DNA from: Candidatus Blautia stercorigallinarum
GTDB taxonomy: Bacteria > Bacillota > Clostridia > Lachnospirales > Lachnospiraceae
DNA length: 64,000 nt
NCBI GenBank assembly: GCA_019112785.1
Contig: DXIQ01000063.1
Location: forward strand, 50,784 to 114,783
Direction of reading: 5' to 3'
Positions 8,122 through 16,660 of the stretch are shown piece by piece. The notes under the pieces are model-generated. The model was not told where the DNA came from. It did no database searches and worked only from the letters and a program-made list of their open reading frames with translations. Position numbers and translations under genes: made by a program. Positions within the stretch are counted from its first letter, which is position 1; each line of letters begins with the position of its first letter.

Positions 8122-10497
8122 CAGAAACCAGAATCCGGTAAAGGCCCAGAGACAGTACTTTCTGGGTATAGGATTTACTTTCAGCCATGCCCGGATAGAG
8201 CCTCTCTTTTTATAGAGGAATACCCAGGCGATCACTGTAAAGATTCCCATCATGCCATAGCTTATAAGGTTGGCGGCTGTTTCCGGCAGGTGTTCTGTGA
8301 ACCGTCCCAGGAGATCGGAAAATACCAGGTTATTCAGGATATGCAGGAGTATCGACCAGACAATGGAATATTCCATAGCCAAATAGCCGAAAATCAGTCC
8401 TGCAGCTGCTGCAAAAAATATCTGAGCCAGGTTCCCATGCATGACGCCGAAGAGCAGAGACGAGAAAAGTATGGCGAAGAAGGAACCGTATTTTTCCAGT
8501 CTACGTATAACAAAGCCCCGGTATACCAGTTCTTCTGCTACTGGCCCTGCAAGTCCTACATATAGAAACATGGACAGAGTGGAGGAAGGTCCCGTAGCTG
8601 CCGCTGTAGAATCTGCCATGGTGTAGCCAAATAAATGAAAGAGTCCTTCCATTCCTACGGAGGCAATGGAAGAAAGAAGCTGCACCATCATAAATACGGA
8701 GAGGAATCCCAGGAAAACCAGCGGCGTAATTTTCTTTTTGGAACGGAAAATTTCCCGGTAGGTACCGGCTTTTCTTTCCCAAAGGAAGTAGAGGCCTACA
8801 CCTACAAGAACTCCTGCAATACTGGAGACACCAGAGGTCCCGATATGTTCCATAAAAGAGGCTTCGGCCTGCGGGGTAGGTTCCAGATCAGGAAAATGAA
8901 GGAGAAATCCCACACTCTGAAAAATTGTAAAGAGTAAAACGACTCCTACAAGGATCAGATTATAAAATAATACCCGCCGGGCTACTCTCCCGGTTTCTTT
9001 TTTTACCATCTTTTTCCGGCTTTTTTCGTCTGTATTTGTCAGATCTAAATTCTCATTCATAAACATGCTCCCTTCGTTCTTTTGAGATAAGGATAAGGGA
9101 AGCATCATGTTTTTGCTATTATTTTGTTGTGAATTGCCGTAATTTTGTTGTGAATGGAAAGTTCTGGCCTGTAAAAGAACTTCCAGACGAAAGATCCTGC
9201 CATTTTTCTGAGAGAGGATCTCTGTCCGGAGTCCCCCCTGGTACTTTTCCGCTGCCTGACGGATATTAGAAAGACCAAGACCCTGATGGTGCTTTGGATT
9301 TTTTGAAGTCTTTCCCTCTGCAGGCAGGACAGTGCTGTCTGTAACAGGGTTTTCAAAAACCAGACAGAGAAGATTTCCCTGATTCTGGATTCCTATATGG
9401 ATCCAGGGATTGACAAGTCCGGAATCTTCCAGATATTCCAGGGCATTGTCCAGCGCATTGGCAAAGATGGTACATATATCTGCCGGAAGGATTTCTGCTT
9501 TGGAAGAAATTTTTCCATCAGCAGTGATCCGGATCCCTTTTTCTTCGGCCAGACGGGCCTTTTCCCAGCAGATGGCATCTGCAATATCATTTCCCAGAGA
9601 GATATCCCCGGCATTTTTGAATAAACGGGTATTCAGATCTTCCAGGTAAGCAGAAAGTTCCTGCTCTTCTCCTCTGGCAAGGAGTTCCTGGATACAGAAC
9701 AGATGGTTCTTCATATCATGGCGGAGTCTGCGGACAGCTTCCTGATCTTTCTGCCGGGCCTGGAAATAGCGGAGCTCTGCCTGAAGGTAGTATTCGTTTT
9801 CCAGGGCTTTTTGTTCATAGTATCTTTTCTGGTTCCCCTGAAGGACCAGAAACAGGATAGAGAGATCCAGAAGAAGGGCGCTGATCCCTCCTGCGAGAAG
9901 GAAAGTTACGCCTTCTTCTCTGGTGGTAAAAAGATCTTTGAAAGAAAGGAGCATGATCACCAGGATCAGAAGAAAAATCCCGGAAATATTTAACAGCCAT
10001 CGTTCCCAGAGACTTAATGAACGCTGGCCGCCGCTTTCCTTCAGTTTTTGACGCCAGTTCTTTCCTGCAAAATAGAAGAGCAGCAAAAGAGCCCAGGCGA
10101 AAATATCCATCAGAGGATACCAGGCAAACTCAGATTCTATATCGTAGTATCCGGCAAGGAGAGGACCAAGGACAATGAAAAAAAATACAGATATTACAAA
10201 ACCAAGAATAGGAAACAGAAGGAAAATCCCCCGGATCCGTTTCTTTTCTCTGGTGAGTACAATATAAAAGGAAAAAATACCGATGATGATCAACAGAAGA
10301 TAGTCTTCCATAAATCCAAAGATTTCCTGACATGCTGTACAGACCAGAGAAATCCCTGCAGCTATTCCCCAGAAAAGTTTAAGCTGTTTCAAGGAGGAAA
10401 ATCCTTTCTCCAGATATATGTAACGGGCAAAAAGACAGAGGACCAGGGAAACCTGTAAAATTCCCAGGGCACTGCCGAAGATATTCAGTAAGATCAT
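8065..10497 (-). CDS. AgrC-like GHKL histidine kinase fused in frame to a CPBP intramembrane protease
   Basis: Residues 1-220 hold about six membrane helices. A coiled segment and the H-box RLRHDMKNHLF (His260) follow, then the N-box NALDNALEYLE and G-box GLGLSNIRQAAEKY typical of GHKL kinases. Kinases of this type normally end near LEVLLQ; here the frame continues through a glutamine/asparagine-rich linker (HSQQNYGNSQQNN) into a CPBP (Abi) protease with AEELVYRG (about 655-660), FGVMHG (His687) and HILNN (719-723). GGGAG at 9068-9072 lies 7 nt before an in-frame ATG at 9058-9060, so the protease (331 residues) may also be translated alone. It overlaps the response regulator by 4 bp. The fusion could be natural or the result of a lost stop codon. 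Confidence 0.85.
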   Translation of the reverse strand: MILLNIFGSALGILQVSLVLCLFARYIYLEKGFSSLKQLKLFWGIAAGISLVCTACQEIFGFMEDYLLLIIIGIFSFYIVLTREKKRIRGIFLLFPILGFVISVFFFIVLGPLLAGYYDIESEFAWYPLMDIFAWALLLLFYFAGKNWRQKLKESGGQRSLSLWERWLLNISGIFLLILVIMLLSFKDLFTTREEGVTFLLAGGISALLLDLSILFLVLQGNQKRYYEQKALENEYYLQAELRYFQARQKDQEAVRRLRHDMKNHLFCIQELLARGEEQELSAYLEDLNTRLFKNAGDISLGNDIADAICWEKARLAEEKGIRITADGKISSKAEILPADICTIFANALDNALEYLEDSGLVNPWIHIGIQNQGNLLCLVFENPVTDSTVLPAEGKTSKNPKHHQGLGLSNIRQAAEKYQGGLRTEILSQKNGRIFRLEVLLQARTFHSQQNYGNSQQNNSKNMMLPLSLSQKNEGSMFMNENLDLTNTDEKSRKKMVKKETGRVARRVLFYNLILVGVVLLFTIFQSVGFLLHFPDLEPTPQAEASFMEHIGTSGVSSIAGVLVGVGLYFLWERKAGTYREIFRSKKKITPLVFLGFLSVFMMVQLLSSIASVGMEGLFHLFGYTMADSTAAATGPSSTLSMFLYVGLAGPVAEELVYRGFVIRRLEKYGSFFAILFSSLLFGVMHGNLAQIFFAAAAGLIFGYLAMEYSIVWSILLHILNNLVFSDLLGRFTEHLPETAANLISYGMMGIFTVIAWVFLYKKRGSIRAWLKVNPIPRKYCLWAFTGFWFLLFAVLEFIAAFAALTPVQ

Positions 10498-11225
10498 AAC
10501 CTGTCCTCCTGTATTTCCCAGGCAGCTTTTCCTGCCATGCTGCGGAGCAGGGCCTCTTTTAAAGTCTCCCGCCGGTTTCTGCTTACGGGAAGCACCGTCT
10601 GATCTTCCATGACCAGATCCTTTCCGGAATAAGAGAATACTTTGTGAAGATTTACCACATAGCTGCGGTGGATCTGACAGAACATAGCGGGAGGCAGCTG
10701 GGGCAGAAGATCCTTCAGCTTTTTCCGGATCAGATAAGTGTGATCCGGGGTAACCAGGGACAGGTAAATATTCTCGCTTTTTATATAAAGGAGATCTTCT
10801 ACAGGAAGAAAAAGATCCCGTCCGTCTTTGGTAACAGAAATCCGCGCCTGTTCCCGGCCTTTTGCTTCCAGAGCCGCCAGAGACCGGCAGAGGCGTTCAT
10901 GTTCCAGGGGTTTTGTGAGAAAGCGGAAGGCGTTCAGCTCATAGCCCTCCACAGCCAGGTCCCGGTGGCTGGTGAGAAAAAGTACCGGAAGATTCCGGTT
11001 CAGCTCGCCAAGTCTTCTGGCAGTTTCCATACCGTCTATGCCGGGCATTTCAATATCCAGAAAAACGCAGAAAAAGCCGTAGGGATCTGCGGCTGCGGCA
11101 CGAAGGAGATCCTCCCCTGAAGAGAAAATCTCCACCAGAACATCAAGGCTCTGGTAATATTGGTCCAGTTCTTCTTTGATCTTTCTTTGAAAGATCAGAT
11201 CGTCATCACATACTGCTATTTTCAT
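10494..11225 (-). CDS. LytTR-family (AgrA-like) response regulator
   Basis: A 243-residue cytoplasmic regulator. The receiver domain has the acidic pair VCDDD near the start, phospho-acceptor Asp57 in VFLDIEMPG, the LFLTSH strand and the FLTKP lysine. The C-terminal half (about 140-235) is a LytTR DNA-binding domain (ISVTKDGRDLFLPVEDLLYIKSE... IHRSYVVNL). Its stop overlaps the start of the histidine kinase by 4 bp, so the two are a translationally coupled pair, regulator first. Target genes are unknown; the CPBP protease attached to the kinase and the adjacent ABC exporter are candidates. Confidence 0.92.
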   Translation of the reverse strand: MKIAVCDDDLIFQRKIKEELDQYYQSLDVLVEIFSSGEDLLRAAAADPYGFFCVFLDIEMPGIDGMETARRLGELNRNLPVLFLTSHRDLAVEGYELNAFRFLTKPLEHERLCRSLAALEAKGREQARISVTKDGRDLFLPVEDLLYIKSENIYLSLVTPDHTYLIRKKLKDLLPQLPPAMFCQIHRSYVVNLHKVFSYSGKDLVMEDQTVLPVSRNRRETLKEALLRSMAGKAAWEIQEDRL

Positions 11226-11298
11226 TTCTGATTCCTCTTCCTGGAGCTGTCCCGTTGATCAAAATCGGGAATATTCCTGATATAGGCTGCATAGGCAG

Positions 11299-11330
11299 CT
11301 CCCTGTGGTTACTCATTGTAACACAGGGAG
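11299..11330. promoter_or_regulatory. Palindrome between the exporter and the two-component genes
   Basis: CTCCCTGTG-GTTAC pairs with GTAAC-ACAGGGAG around a 5-nt loop. It sits upstream of the response regulator and downstream of the exporter permease on the minus strand. No T-run follows on either strand, so it may be a weak terminator or an operator. Confidence 0.45.
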
Positions 11331-11343
11331 AGAGAAAAGAAAA

Positions 11344-12129
11344 CTATCCCAGAAGTCTTTCATAGGCAAAGCCTTTTACAGCTCTTTTCAGCAGGATACA
11401 GGCAATCCCTATACATAGCAGACTTAAAATCAGCAGGATCCAGGGACTGAGGAGCATAAGGCCGGAAACCTGTCCCACGATCAGCAGGAGAAGGGGCAGG
11501 ATCAGAAAAACAGCGCTTTGCTGGGATTCCTCCATGCTCTGGGCTTTGGCAGAGCCTTTGACAATGAGAGTCACTGCGATAAGGGAAACGGAAGGGGAGA
11601 GAAGCGCCAGAATGACCAGCCAGTTTGGCCCCGGTACCAGGAAGGTACCCATGAGGAAAAATATTTCCGCTTCTACTACTATGAACATGCCCAGAAAGGA
11701 AAGCAGAGACACGGCCATACTCAGCAGAAAGGAGGACAGAACCTTGGAACGGAAGATCTGATCCAGGCTCAGGGGCGCATAAAATAAAGTTTCCAAAGTA
11801 TGCTTTTCCTTCTCTCCTACAAAGGAGCTGGCTGCCATAATAGAAGAAGCCATAATAGGAATGATAAGGAAAAATACCGGAAGGATATAGTTGAAGATCA
11901 GATGGAGCAGGGCAAAGCCCGGATCACCAGCCCAGGTCTCCTGGGGAAGAAGCTCCAGCATTGCTTGGACGTCCGGGTCCTCCGGTACAAAATATGCGGT
12001 CAGAACAAAAACACTGGGAACAATCAGGACAAGGACCAGGGGAACGATCAAAAGCGAGAGAAAAAACCGGCGATTGGCCGTAATGCTGTGTAAATCTTTT
12101 TTTATAATGGCGGACATGGCTTTGTTCAT
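11344..12129 (-). CDS. ABC-2 type exporter permease (NatB/YhaP-like)
   Basis: 261 residues with about six membrane helices: FFLSLLIVPLVLVLIVPSVFVLT, then YILPVFFLIIPIMASSIMAA, and a C-terminal LLLLIVGQVSGLMLL segment. GEKEKHTLETLFYAPL in the first third is the conserved cytoplasmic motif of ABC-2 permeases that touches the ATPase. The start codon overlaps the end of the ATPase gene by 4 bp, so the two form one transporter. Exporters of this kind move ions, peptides or antibiotics; the substrate is not visible. Confidence 0.87.
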   Translation of the reverse strand: MNKAMSAIIKKDLHSITANRRFFLSLLIVPLVLVLIVPSVFVLTAYFVPEDPDVQAMLELLPQETWAGDPGFALLHLIFNYILPVFFLIIPIMASSIMAASSFVGEKEKHTLETLFYAPLSLDQIFRSKVLSSFLLSMAVSLLSFLGMFIVVEAEIFFLMGTFLVPGPNWLVILALLSPSVSLIAVTLIVKGSAKAQSMEESQQSAVFLILPLLLLIVGQVSGLMLLSPWILLILSLLCIGIACILLKRAVKGFAYERLLG

Positions 12130-13037
12130 GGTTTTTCCTCCTTTTTTGAAGTCAGTGAAAAATAAATATCTTCCAGGGTGGGATACTTGGTCTGGGCAGC
12201 ATAAAGTTTTCCCCCGGCCTCCAGGATCTGCCTAAGGAGACCCGGTATCTCTTCTTCTGACGCAATTTCTGTTTCGTAACTAAGATCTCCGGTTCTTTTA
12301 AAAGGGAGATCTTCTGGAAACTGGCGGGCAGTGATCTGGAGGATCGGTCTTTGCAGGACTTTTTTCTGAAGTTCTTCCAAAGTGCCAAGAGCCAGAAGAC
12401 TTCCCTCCTCAAGAAGCCCATATCGGGTGCATAATTCCTGGGCATACCTGAGCTGATGGGTACATAGAAAAATGGTAACTCCTTTTTCCACTGCCAGGCT
12501 TTTGATGAGAGAATTTACCTGCTGAGCGCTTTCCGGGTCAAGACCGGAAGTAGGTTCGTCCAGAAAGAGAACCTGAGGCCGGTGGATCAGAGCTCTGGCC
12601 AGGGAAAGTCTCTGGCGCATACCAGTGGAATAAGCAGAGAGTTTTTGCTGAGCGCTTTCTTTCAAGCCAAGGCGGGAGAGAAGGGCCATGGCCCGGTCTT
12701 TTCCTTCTCTGGGAGAAATGCCGAATATAGAAGCGTAGAACAGCAGATTCTCCAATCCGGTGAGATGGTCGTACATCTGGGCGTGCTCGGTGACTACTCC
12801 GGTTTTTGCATGGGTCTTTTCCGGCTCTCGGGAAGGATCTGTTCCCATGACTTGACAGTGTCCCTGTGTGGGGGAAAGGATCCCGGTAAGAAGTTTTACT
12901 GTGGTGGTTTTTCCGGCGCCATTTGGTCCTAAAAATCCGAAAACTTCGCCCTCTCCAAGGGAAAGACTGATCCCCTTAAGGGCCCACTTTACTCCCGGAT
13001 ATGTTTTTGACAGGTGATCTAAAAAAATGGTATCCAT
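12126..13037 (-). CDS. ABC transporter ATP-binding protein (NatA-like)
   Basis: 303 residues with Walker A GPNGAGKTTTVK, signature LSAYSTGMRQRLSLARAL, Walker B LFLDEPTSGLD and H-loop FLCTHQ, followed by the C-terminal extension common to exporter ATPases. It starts 1 bp after the XRE regulator and overlaps the permease, giving the order regulator-ATPase-permease. It powers the permease from the cytoplasmic face. The group resembles NatAB and bacitracin-type drug exporters. Confidence 0.9.
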   Translation of the reverse strand: MDTIFLDHLSKTYPGVKWALKGISLSLGEGEVFGFLGPNGAGKTTTVKLLTGILSPTQGHCQVMGTDPSREPEKTHAKTGVVTEHAQMYDHLTGLENLLFYASIFGISPREGKDRAMALLSRLGLKESAQQKLSAYSTGMRQRLSLARALIHRPQVLFLDEPTSGLDPESAQQVNSLIKSLAVEKGVTIFLCTHQLRYAQELCTRYGLLEEGSLLALGTLEELQKKVLQRPILQITARQFPEDLPFKRTGDLSYETEIASEEEIPGLLRQILEAGGKLYAAQTKYPTLEDIYFSLTSKKEEKP

Positions 13038-13038
13038 A

Positions 13039-14157
13039 TCATACTTCCTCCTCTTTTTTCTTCAGTCTGCGTGCCATCTCCTGAAACCTGGGCTCTTCTT
13101 TTAGAGAAGAGAAAGCCGGATTTTCTTCCAGAGCCTGGATAATGCTGCGGCGGATCGTGTTTTCATTTCTGGGCGGATAATCTCCAAGGCCTGAAGCCTT
13201 TTCAAACCAGCTGTCTAATAAATAAAAATATTTGTCTCCGTGAAGCTTTAAGGGATATATGTTCCCGGAAGCCAGCCGGGTATAAGCATCCAGAATGTCC
13301 AGGGCTTTCTCTTTTTCTCCTGTCTGGAGCATGGCCTGGGCCATTGTAATATAGCAGGAGAGAAGAACCCCGGGATGGAGTCTGTCCAGATGAAAAACTT
13401 CAGATATGGTCTGAAGCCGTCGGCAGCTTTCTTTTAGAGCAAAAGAATCCCCTGTACACAGGCTGATGTAGGGCAGCAGCTGGTTGATCAGGGAGAGCAT
13501 ATCCCGGTAAATACCAATCTGCGAAACCCGTTTCGCTTCTGTAAGATTTCCCTTCATCTGCCAGGCAGAAGCCAGAAGCGGTTCTAAAGGTCCTGTGATG
13601 GAAAGGTCCTCTGAAAGAAGATCCAGGACTTCCTGAGGCCGGCTAAGAAGGAGCAGGCAGTAGGCTTCCATCTGCAGAGAGCTGTTTATAAGGTCAGGTT
13701 CTTTCCCGTGATCCTTTACTTTTTGAAAAAGCTCCAGAGCTTCTCTGATAAGGGCCTGGGCTTCATCAGGAGATGGAGCAAGAGAAATATGGTTGACAAA
13801 AAGTGTGGCTATCTGGAAAAGAAGGGGATAGCAGGAGCTGTATTCTCGTATATATTCCCGGCAGTGCTCCAGAACTTTTTCAAAGGGAAGTACGGTAAAT
13901 TCTTTTGCAAGATCCACATAGACCTGGCGTATTTCTTCCCGGCTTAGCTGGGGCCTGTATCCCATGAGCTGGTCTATGGTAATGTTGAAAAAAGAAGCCA
14001 GCCTGGGAAGCATCAGGATATCCGGATAGGCAGAGCCGGTTTCCCATTTGGAGACAGCTGCTTTAGATACCCCCAGGAACCCGGCCAGCTCTTCCTGGGT
14101 GATCCCCATTCTGCGGCGGTTTTCCGTTAAGATCGGACCAAGATGGATTTCTTTCAT
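13039..14157 (-). CDS. XRE-family regulator with a helical-repeat C-terminal domain
   Basis: 372 residues. The N-terminal 65 residues are a classic HTH (GITQEELAGFLGVSKAAVSKWETG, split as two motifs: TQEELAGFLGVS and KAAVSKWE), followed by NITIDQLMGY. The remaining 300 residues are helical and TPR-like, with alternating leucine/alanine helices such as EALELFQKVKDHG and EKEKALDILDAYTRL. It is the first gene of the exporter operon and very likely controls it. The ligand is unknown. The start at 14157 is supported by GAGGTACAAAT upstream on the minus strand, a weak site. Confidence 0.85.
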   Translation of the reverse strand: MKEIHLGPILTENRRRMGITQEELAGFLGVSKAAVSKWETGSAYPDILMLPRLASFFNITIDQLMGYRPQLSREEIRQVYVDLAKEFTVLPFEKVLEHCREYIREYSSCYPLLFQIATLFVNHISLAPSPDEAQALIREALELFQKVKDHGKEPDLINSSLQMEAYCLLLLSRPQEVLDLLSEDLSITGPLEPLLASAWQMKGNLTEAKRVSQIGIYRDMLSLINQLLPYISLCTGDSFALKESCRRLQTISEVFHLDRLHPGVLLSCYITMAQAMLQTGEKEKALDILDAYTRLASGNIYPLKLHGDKYFYLLDSWFEKASGLGDYPPRNENTIRRSIIQALEENPAFSSLKEEPRFQEMARRLKKKEEEV

Positions 14158-14351
14158 ATATTTGTACCTCGAAATTCTTTTCTGAGTTTAATTTTACATA
14201 GTATTCTTCTCCTCCGCAATGGAGAAGTATTCGACTTTGGTAGAAAAAATCAACCAGAAGGAAACTAAATCTTATTTGAAGTTTAGACCCTTTAAAGAAA
14301 AATAGAATCTTGAATCACAGAAAATATTTATCGAAAAACAATAAAAATATC

Positions 14352-14380
14352 TTGCAAAACAGAAATTACTGTGCTATCCT
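14352..14380 (+). promoter_or_regulatory. Promoter of the DUF2975 operon
   Basis: TTGCAA (14352-14357), a 17-bp spacer and TATCCT (14375-14380) preceded by TGC, an extended -10. A 14-bp unit CCTGAAACAGAGGT / CCTGAAACAGAAGA is tandemly repeated at 14379-14406, over the likely start of the transcript. Confidence 0.6.
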
Positions 14381-14438
14381 GAAACAGAGGTCCTGAAACA
14401 GAAGAAAAGAGAAAATAAGATATAGGAGGAATGAACCT

Positions 14439-14891
14439 ATGAAATGGAATGATGATAAAAGCCTGTTCCTTACCAGGATCTTTGTGTGGCTCAGCGCGGC
14501 GGCTTTGGCAGCTCTCTGTGTGAGCGCTCCCTGGATCTTTTCCTGGTTTATCCGGGAAAGAATGATCCTGTCTGCGGACACCAGGATTTATTTTCTGGCT
14601 ACTACATACACAACAGCCATCCCGGCGGCAGCGGCTCTCTATATGATGAACCGGCTGCTGGCCAATATTAAAAGGGAAGAGGTGTTTACAGAGAAAAATA
14701 CCGGATACCTCAGAGGAATGTCCTGGTGCTGTCTGGCTGCGGGGCTGATCTTCCTGATCAGCAGTTTTTACTATCCGGCATTCTTTGCCCTCTGTGCCGC
14801 TGCAGTGTTTATGGCCCTGATCCTCCGGGTGATCAAAAATGTATTTGCCCAGGCGGAGGAGATCAAGAAGGAAAATGACTATACCATATAG
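14439..14891 (+). CDS. DUF2975 family membrane protein
   Basis: 150 residues with four predicted helices (IFVWLSAAALAALCVSAPWI; IYFLATTYTTAIPAAAALYM; GMSWCCLAAGLIFLISSFYY; FALCAAAVFMALILRVI), the conserved loop REEVFTEKNTGYLR and the C-terminus ENDYTI, all typical of DUF2975. AGGAGGAATGAACCT precedes the ATG. Such proteins are nearly always followed by a small XRE regulator, as here (gap 15 bp), and probably form a membrane sensor/regulator pair of unknown signal. Confidence 0.88.
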   Translation: MKWNDDKSLFLTRIFVWLSAAALAALCVSAPWIFSWFIRERMILSADTRIYFLATTYTTAIPAAAALYMMNRLLANIKREEVFTEKNTGYLRGMSWCCLAAGLIFLISSFYYPAFFALCAAAVFMALILRVIKNVFAQAEEIKKENDYTI

Positions 14892-14906
14892 AGAGGAAGG
14901 GTGGAT

Positions 14907-15125
14907 ATGCCGATTATTGTAAATCTTGATGTGATGATGGCAAAAAGAAAGGTCGGCGCCGGAGAACTGGCCAAGGCCATAGGGATCACCCCGGCCAACC
15001 TTTCTATTTTAAAAAACGGCAAAGCCAAGGCGGTGCGTTTTACTACCCTGGAGGCTTTATGCCGGGAGTTGAATTGCCAGCCGGGAGATATCCTGGAATA
15101 TGTTCCGGAAGAAGGGAGTGACTGA
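14907..15125 (+). CDS. Small XRE-family (YozG-like) HTH protein
   Basis: 72 residues, essentially only an HTH: MAKRKVGAGELAKAIGIT, PANLSILKNGKAKAVRF, TLEALCRELNCQPGDILEY. AGGAAGGG is 6 nt before ATG 14907; an in-frame GTG at 14901 is less well placed. It is the usual partner of the DUF2975 gene. The gene for a polytopic membrane protein begins 2 bp after its stop, so all three are one operon. Confidence 0.88.
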   Translation: MPIIVNLDVMMAKRKVGAGELAKAIGITPANLSILKNGKAKAVRFTTLEALCRELNCQPGDILEYVPEEGSD

Positions 15126-15127
15126 AT

Positions 15128-16459
15128 ATGGAAAACCTGAAAACAGGAAATGAAACAGGACATGGATTGGTACTGATGGAAAAGGAACGGCCCCTTCTGG
15201 AGAAACTGCCGGGGGACCGGTGGGATCATGTTTTTGCCGGACTGTATGTGATCCTGGGGATCCTGATGTGGAACTGCCTGTGTATGGAGAACTTTGCCAG
15301 AGGACTGTCCATGTTTTCTATCCTTTATATTATTACCGTTCTTGCCTACGCCGGACTGAAAAAATTTCCCATAACCGGGGAAAAAATCTTCTGGACGCTG
15401 ATCCTCCTGGGGATCAGTCTTCCATACGGCTTTTACAGCGTATTTGATTTCGGACAGACTTTGATGATCTTTCTTGTGGCCGCCTACTGGACTCTGGTTA
15501 TAACAGAGGGGCTTTTGTGGAAAGGGCAGACCTCTTCCTGGATCCTGCTGGACAGTTGGAACGGGCTGATCGCTCTTCCGATCCTGAATTTTTTGTGTCA
15601 GATACGCCTGATCTTTCAGACTTTTTCTGAGAAAAGGGAAGAGAAGAAAGACTGGCGGATGGTCCTTCTGGGAATCCTCATATCCATCCCGGCCCTGCTG
15701 GTCATTATTCCTATCCTGGCCCAGGCAGATACAGAATTTCGAAGCCTGGTAGATACTATCCTTGATGCTCTGGGAGAGGATTTCCGGATCCTGATCTGGA
15801 GAGGGATCGTGGGAATTCTCCTGGGAGCATTCATGTTCGGCACTTTGTATGGCGGCGTCTATAAAAGACATGTAAAAGAGGAAGAGTGTATCCGTTTTCA
15901 CGAAGAATCCGGCAGAGTTTTCCGGTTTGTGCCGGATATAGCAGTGCTTACTTTCGGCATTATCGTCTCGGCAGTCTATGTTCTGTTCATTGGACTTCAG
16001 GCCAGGTATCTGTTTTCGGCGTTCTTTGGCATTCTGCCGGAAGCCTATACCTATGCTCAGTATGCACGCCAGGGATTCTTTGAGCTGTGTGTCATAGCTC
16101 TTTTGAATGCCAGCTTTCTTATTGCCATGAACGGCTGTGCCAAGACTCCACGGAGAAAGAACAGAGGACTGCTCCTGGAAAACGGGATCCTGGGAGCTTT
16201 GACCCTTCTTCTTTTGACTACAGCGGCCAGCAAGCTGGGGATGTATATAGTTGCCTACGGCTTTACCGTAAAAAGATGTATTTCTTCCATATTTCTGATC
16301 TGGCTTTTCCTGGTCTTTATCCTGGTCCTGATCTATCAGAAGAAAAATATCCCTCTGGTACGCTGGTCAGTCTTTGCAGGAGCAGTATTCTTTACTCTTT
16401 TGTGTGTTCTTCCTGTGGAACAGATAGTAGAATGGATTCCCTATTCGCCTGTTGCGTGA
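15128..16459 (+). CDS. Polytopic membrane protein (DUF4153/DUF4173-like)
   Basis: 443 residues with about eleven hydrophobic segments (for example WTLILLGISLPYGFYSVF; MVLLGILISIPALLVIIPIL; GALTLLLLTTAASKLGMYIV). The segment EAYTYAQYARQGFFELCVIALLN resembles the conserved YAxYARxGF region of DUF4153/DUF4173 proteins. A ribosome binding site GAAGGGAGTG overlaps the end of the HTH gene. It probably depends on the DUF2975-HTH pair for expression. Function is unknown; the family call rests on one motif and topology. Confidence 0.7.
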   Translation: MENLKTGNETGHGLVLMEKERPLLEKLPGDRWDHVFAGLYVILGILMWNCLCMENFARGLSMFSILYIITVLAYAGLKKFPITGEKIFWTLILLGISLPYGFYSVFDFGQTLMIFLVAAYWTLVITEGLLWKGQTSSWILLDSWNGLIALPILNFLCQIRLIFQTFSEKREEKKDWRMVLLGILISIPALLVIIPILAQADTEFRSLVDTILDALGEDFRILIWRGIVGILLGAFMFGTLYGGVYKRHVKEEECIRFHEESGRVFRFVPDIAVLTFGIIVSAVYVLFIGLQARYLFSAFFGILPEAYTYAQYARQGFFELCVIALLNASFLIAMNGCAKTPRRKNRGLLLENGILGALTLLLLTTAASKLGMYIVAYGFTVKRCISSIFLIWLFLVFILVLIYQKKNIPLVRWSVFAGAVFFTLLCVLPVEQIVEWIPYSPVA

Positions 16460-16542
16460 GGATTTTTCAGATCCAGGCTTGTATCAGAAGAGAAAAAGAG
16501 ATAATATTAGGCCGGATAAAGAAGAAATTCTGTTGCTATACT

Positions 16543-16581
16543 CCTGGAGGGATTGTATTTTTTTGAATACAATCCCTCAGG
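16543..16581 (+). terminator. Strong hairpin after the membrane operon
   Basis: CCTGGAGGGATTGTATT (16543-16559) pairs with AATACAATCCCTCAGG around a T-rich loop. There is no clean T-run after it, so termination strength is uncertain. Confidence 0.65.
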
Positions 16582-16660
16582 CGGAGTCTTTTAAAAGCAG
16601 TGCCTTTAAAGTGACAAAGTGGAGAGAAAGGAGAAAAACTGTAAGTTTTCTACCAAAAAA

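Noticed and set aside
14879..15901. 340-codon minus-strand frame opposite the HTH and membrane genes
   Set aside because: It is antisense to three well-supported genes with proper starts, and its product is low-complexity and Gln/His/Pro-rich, as shadow frames often are.
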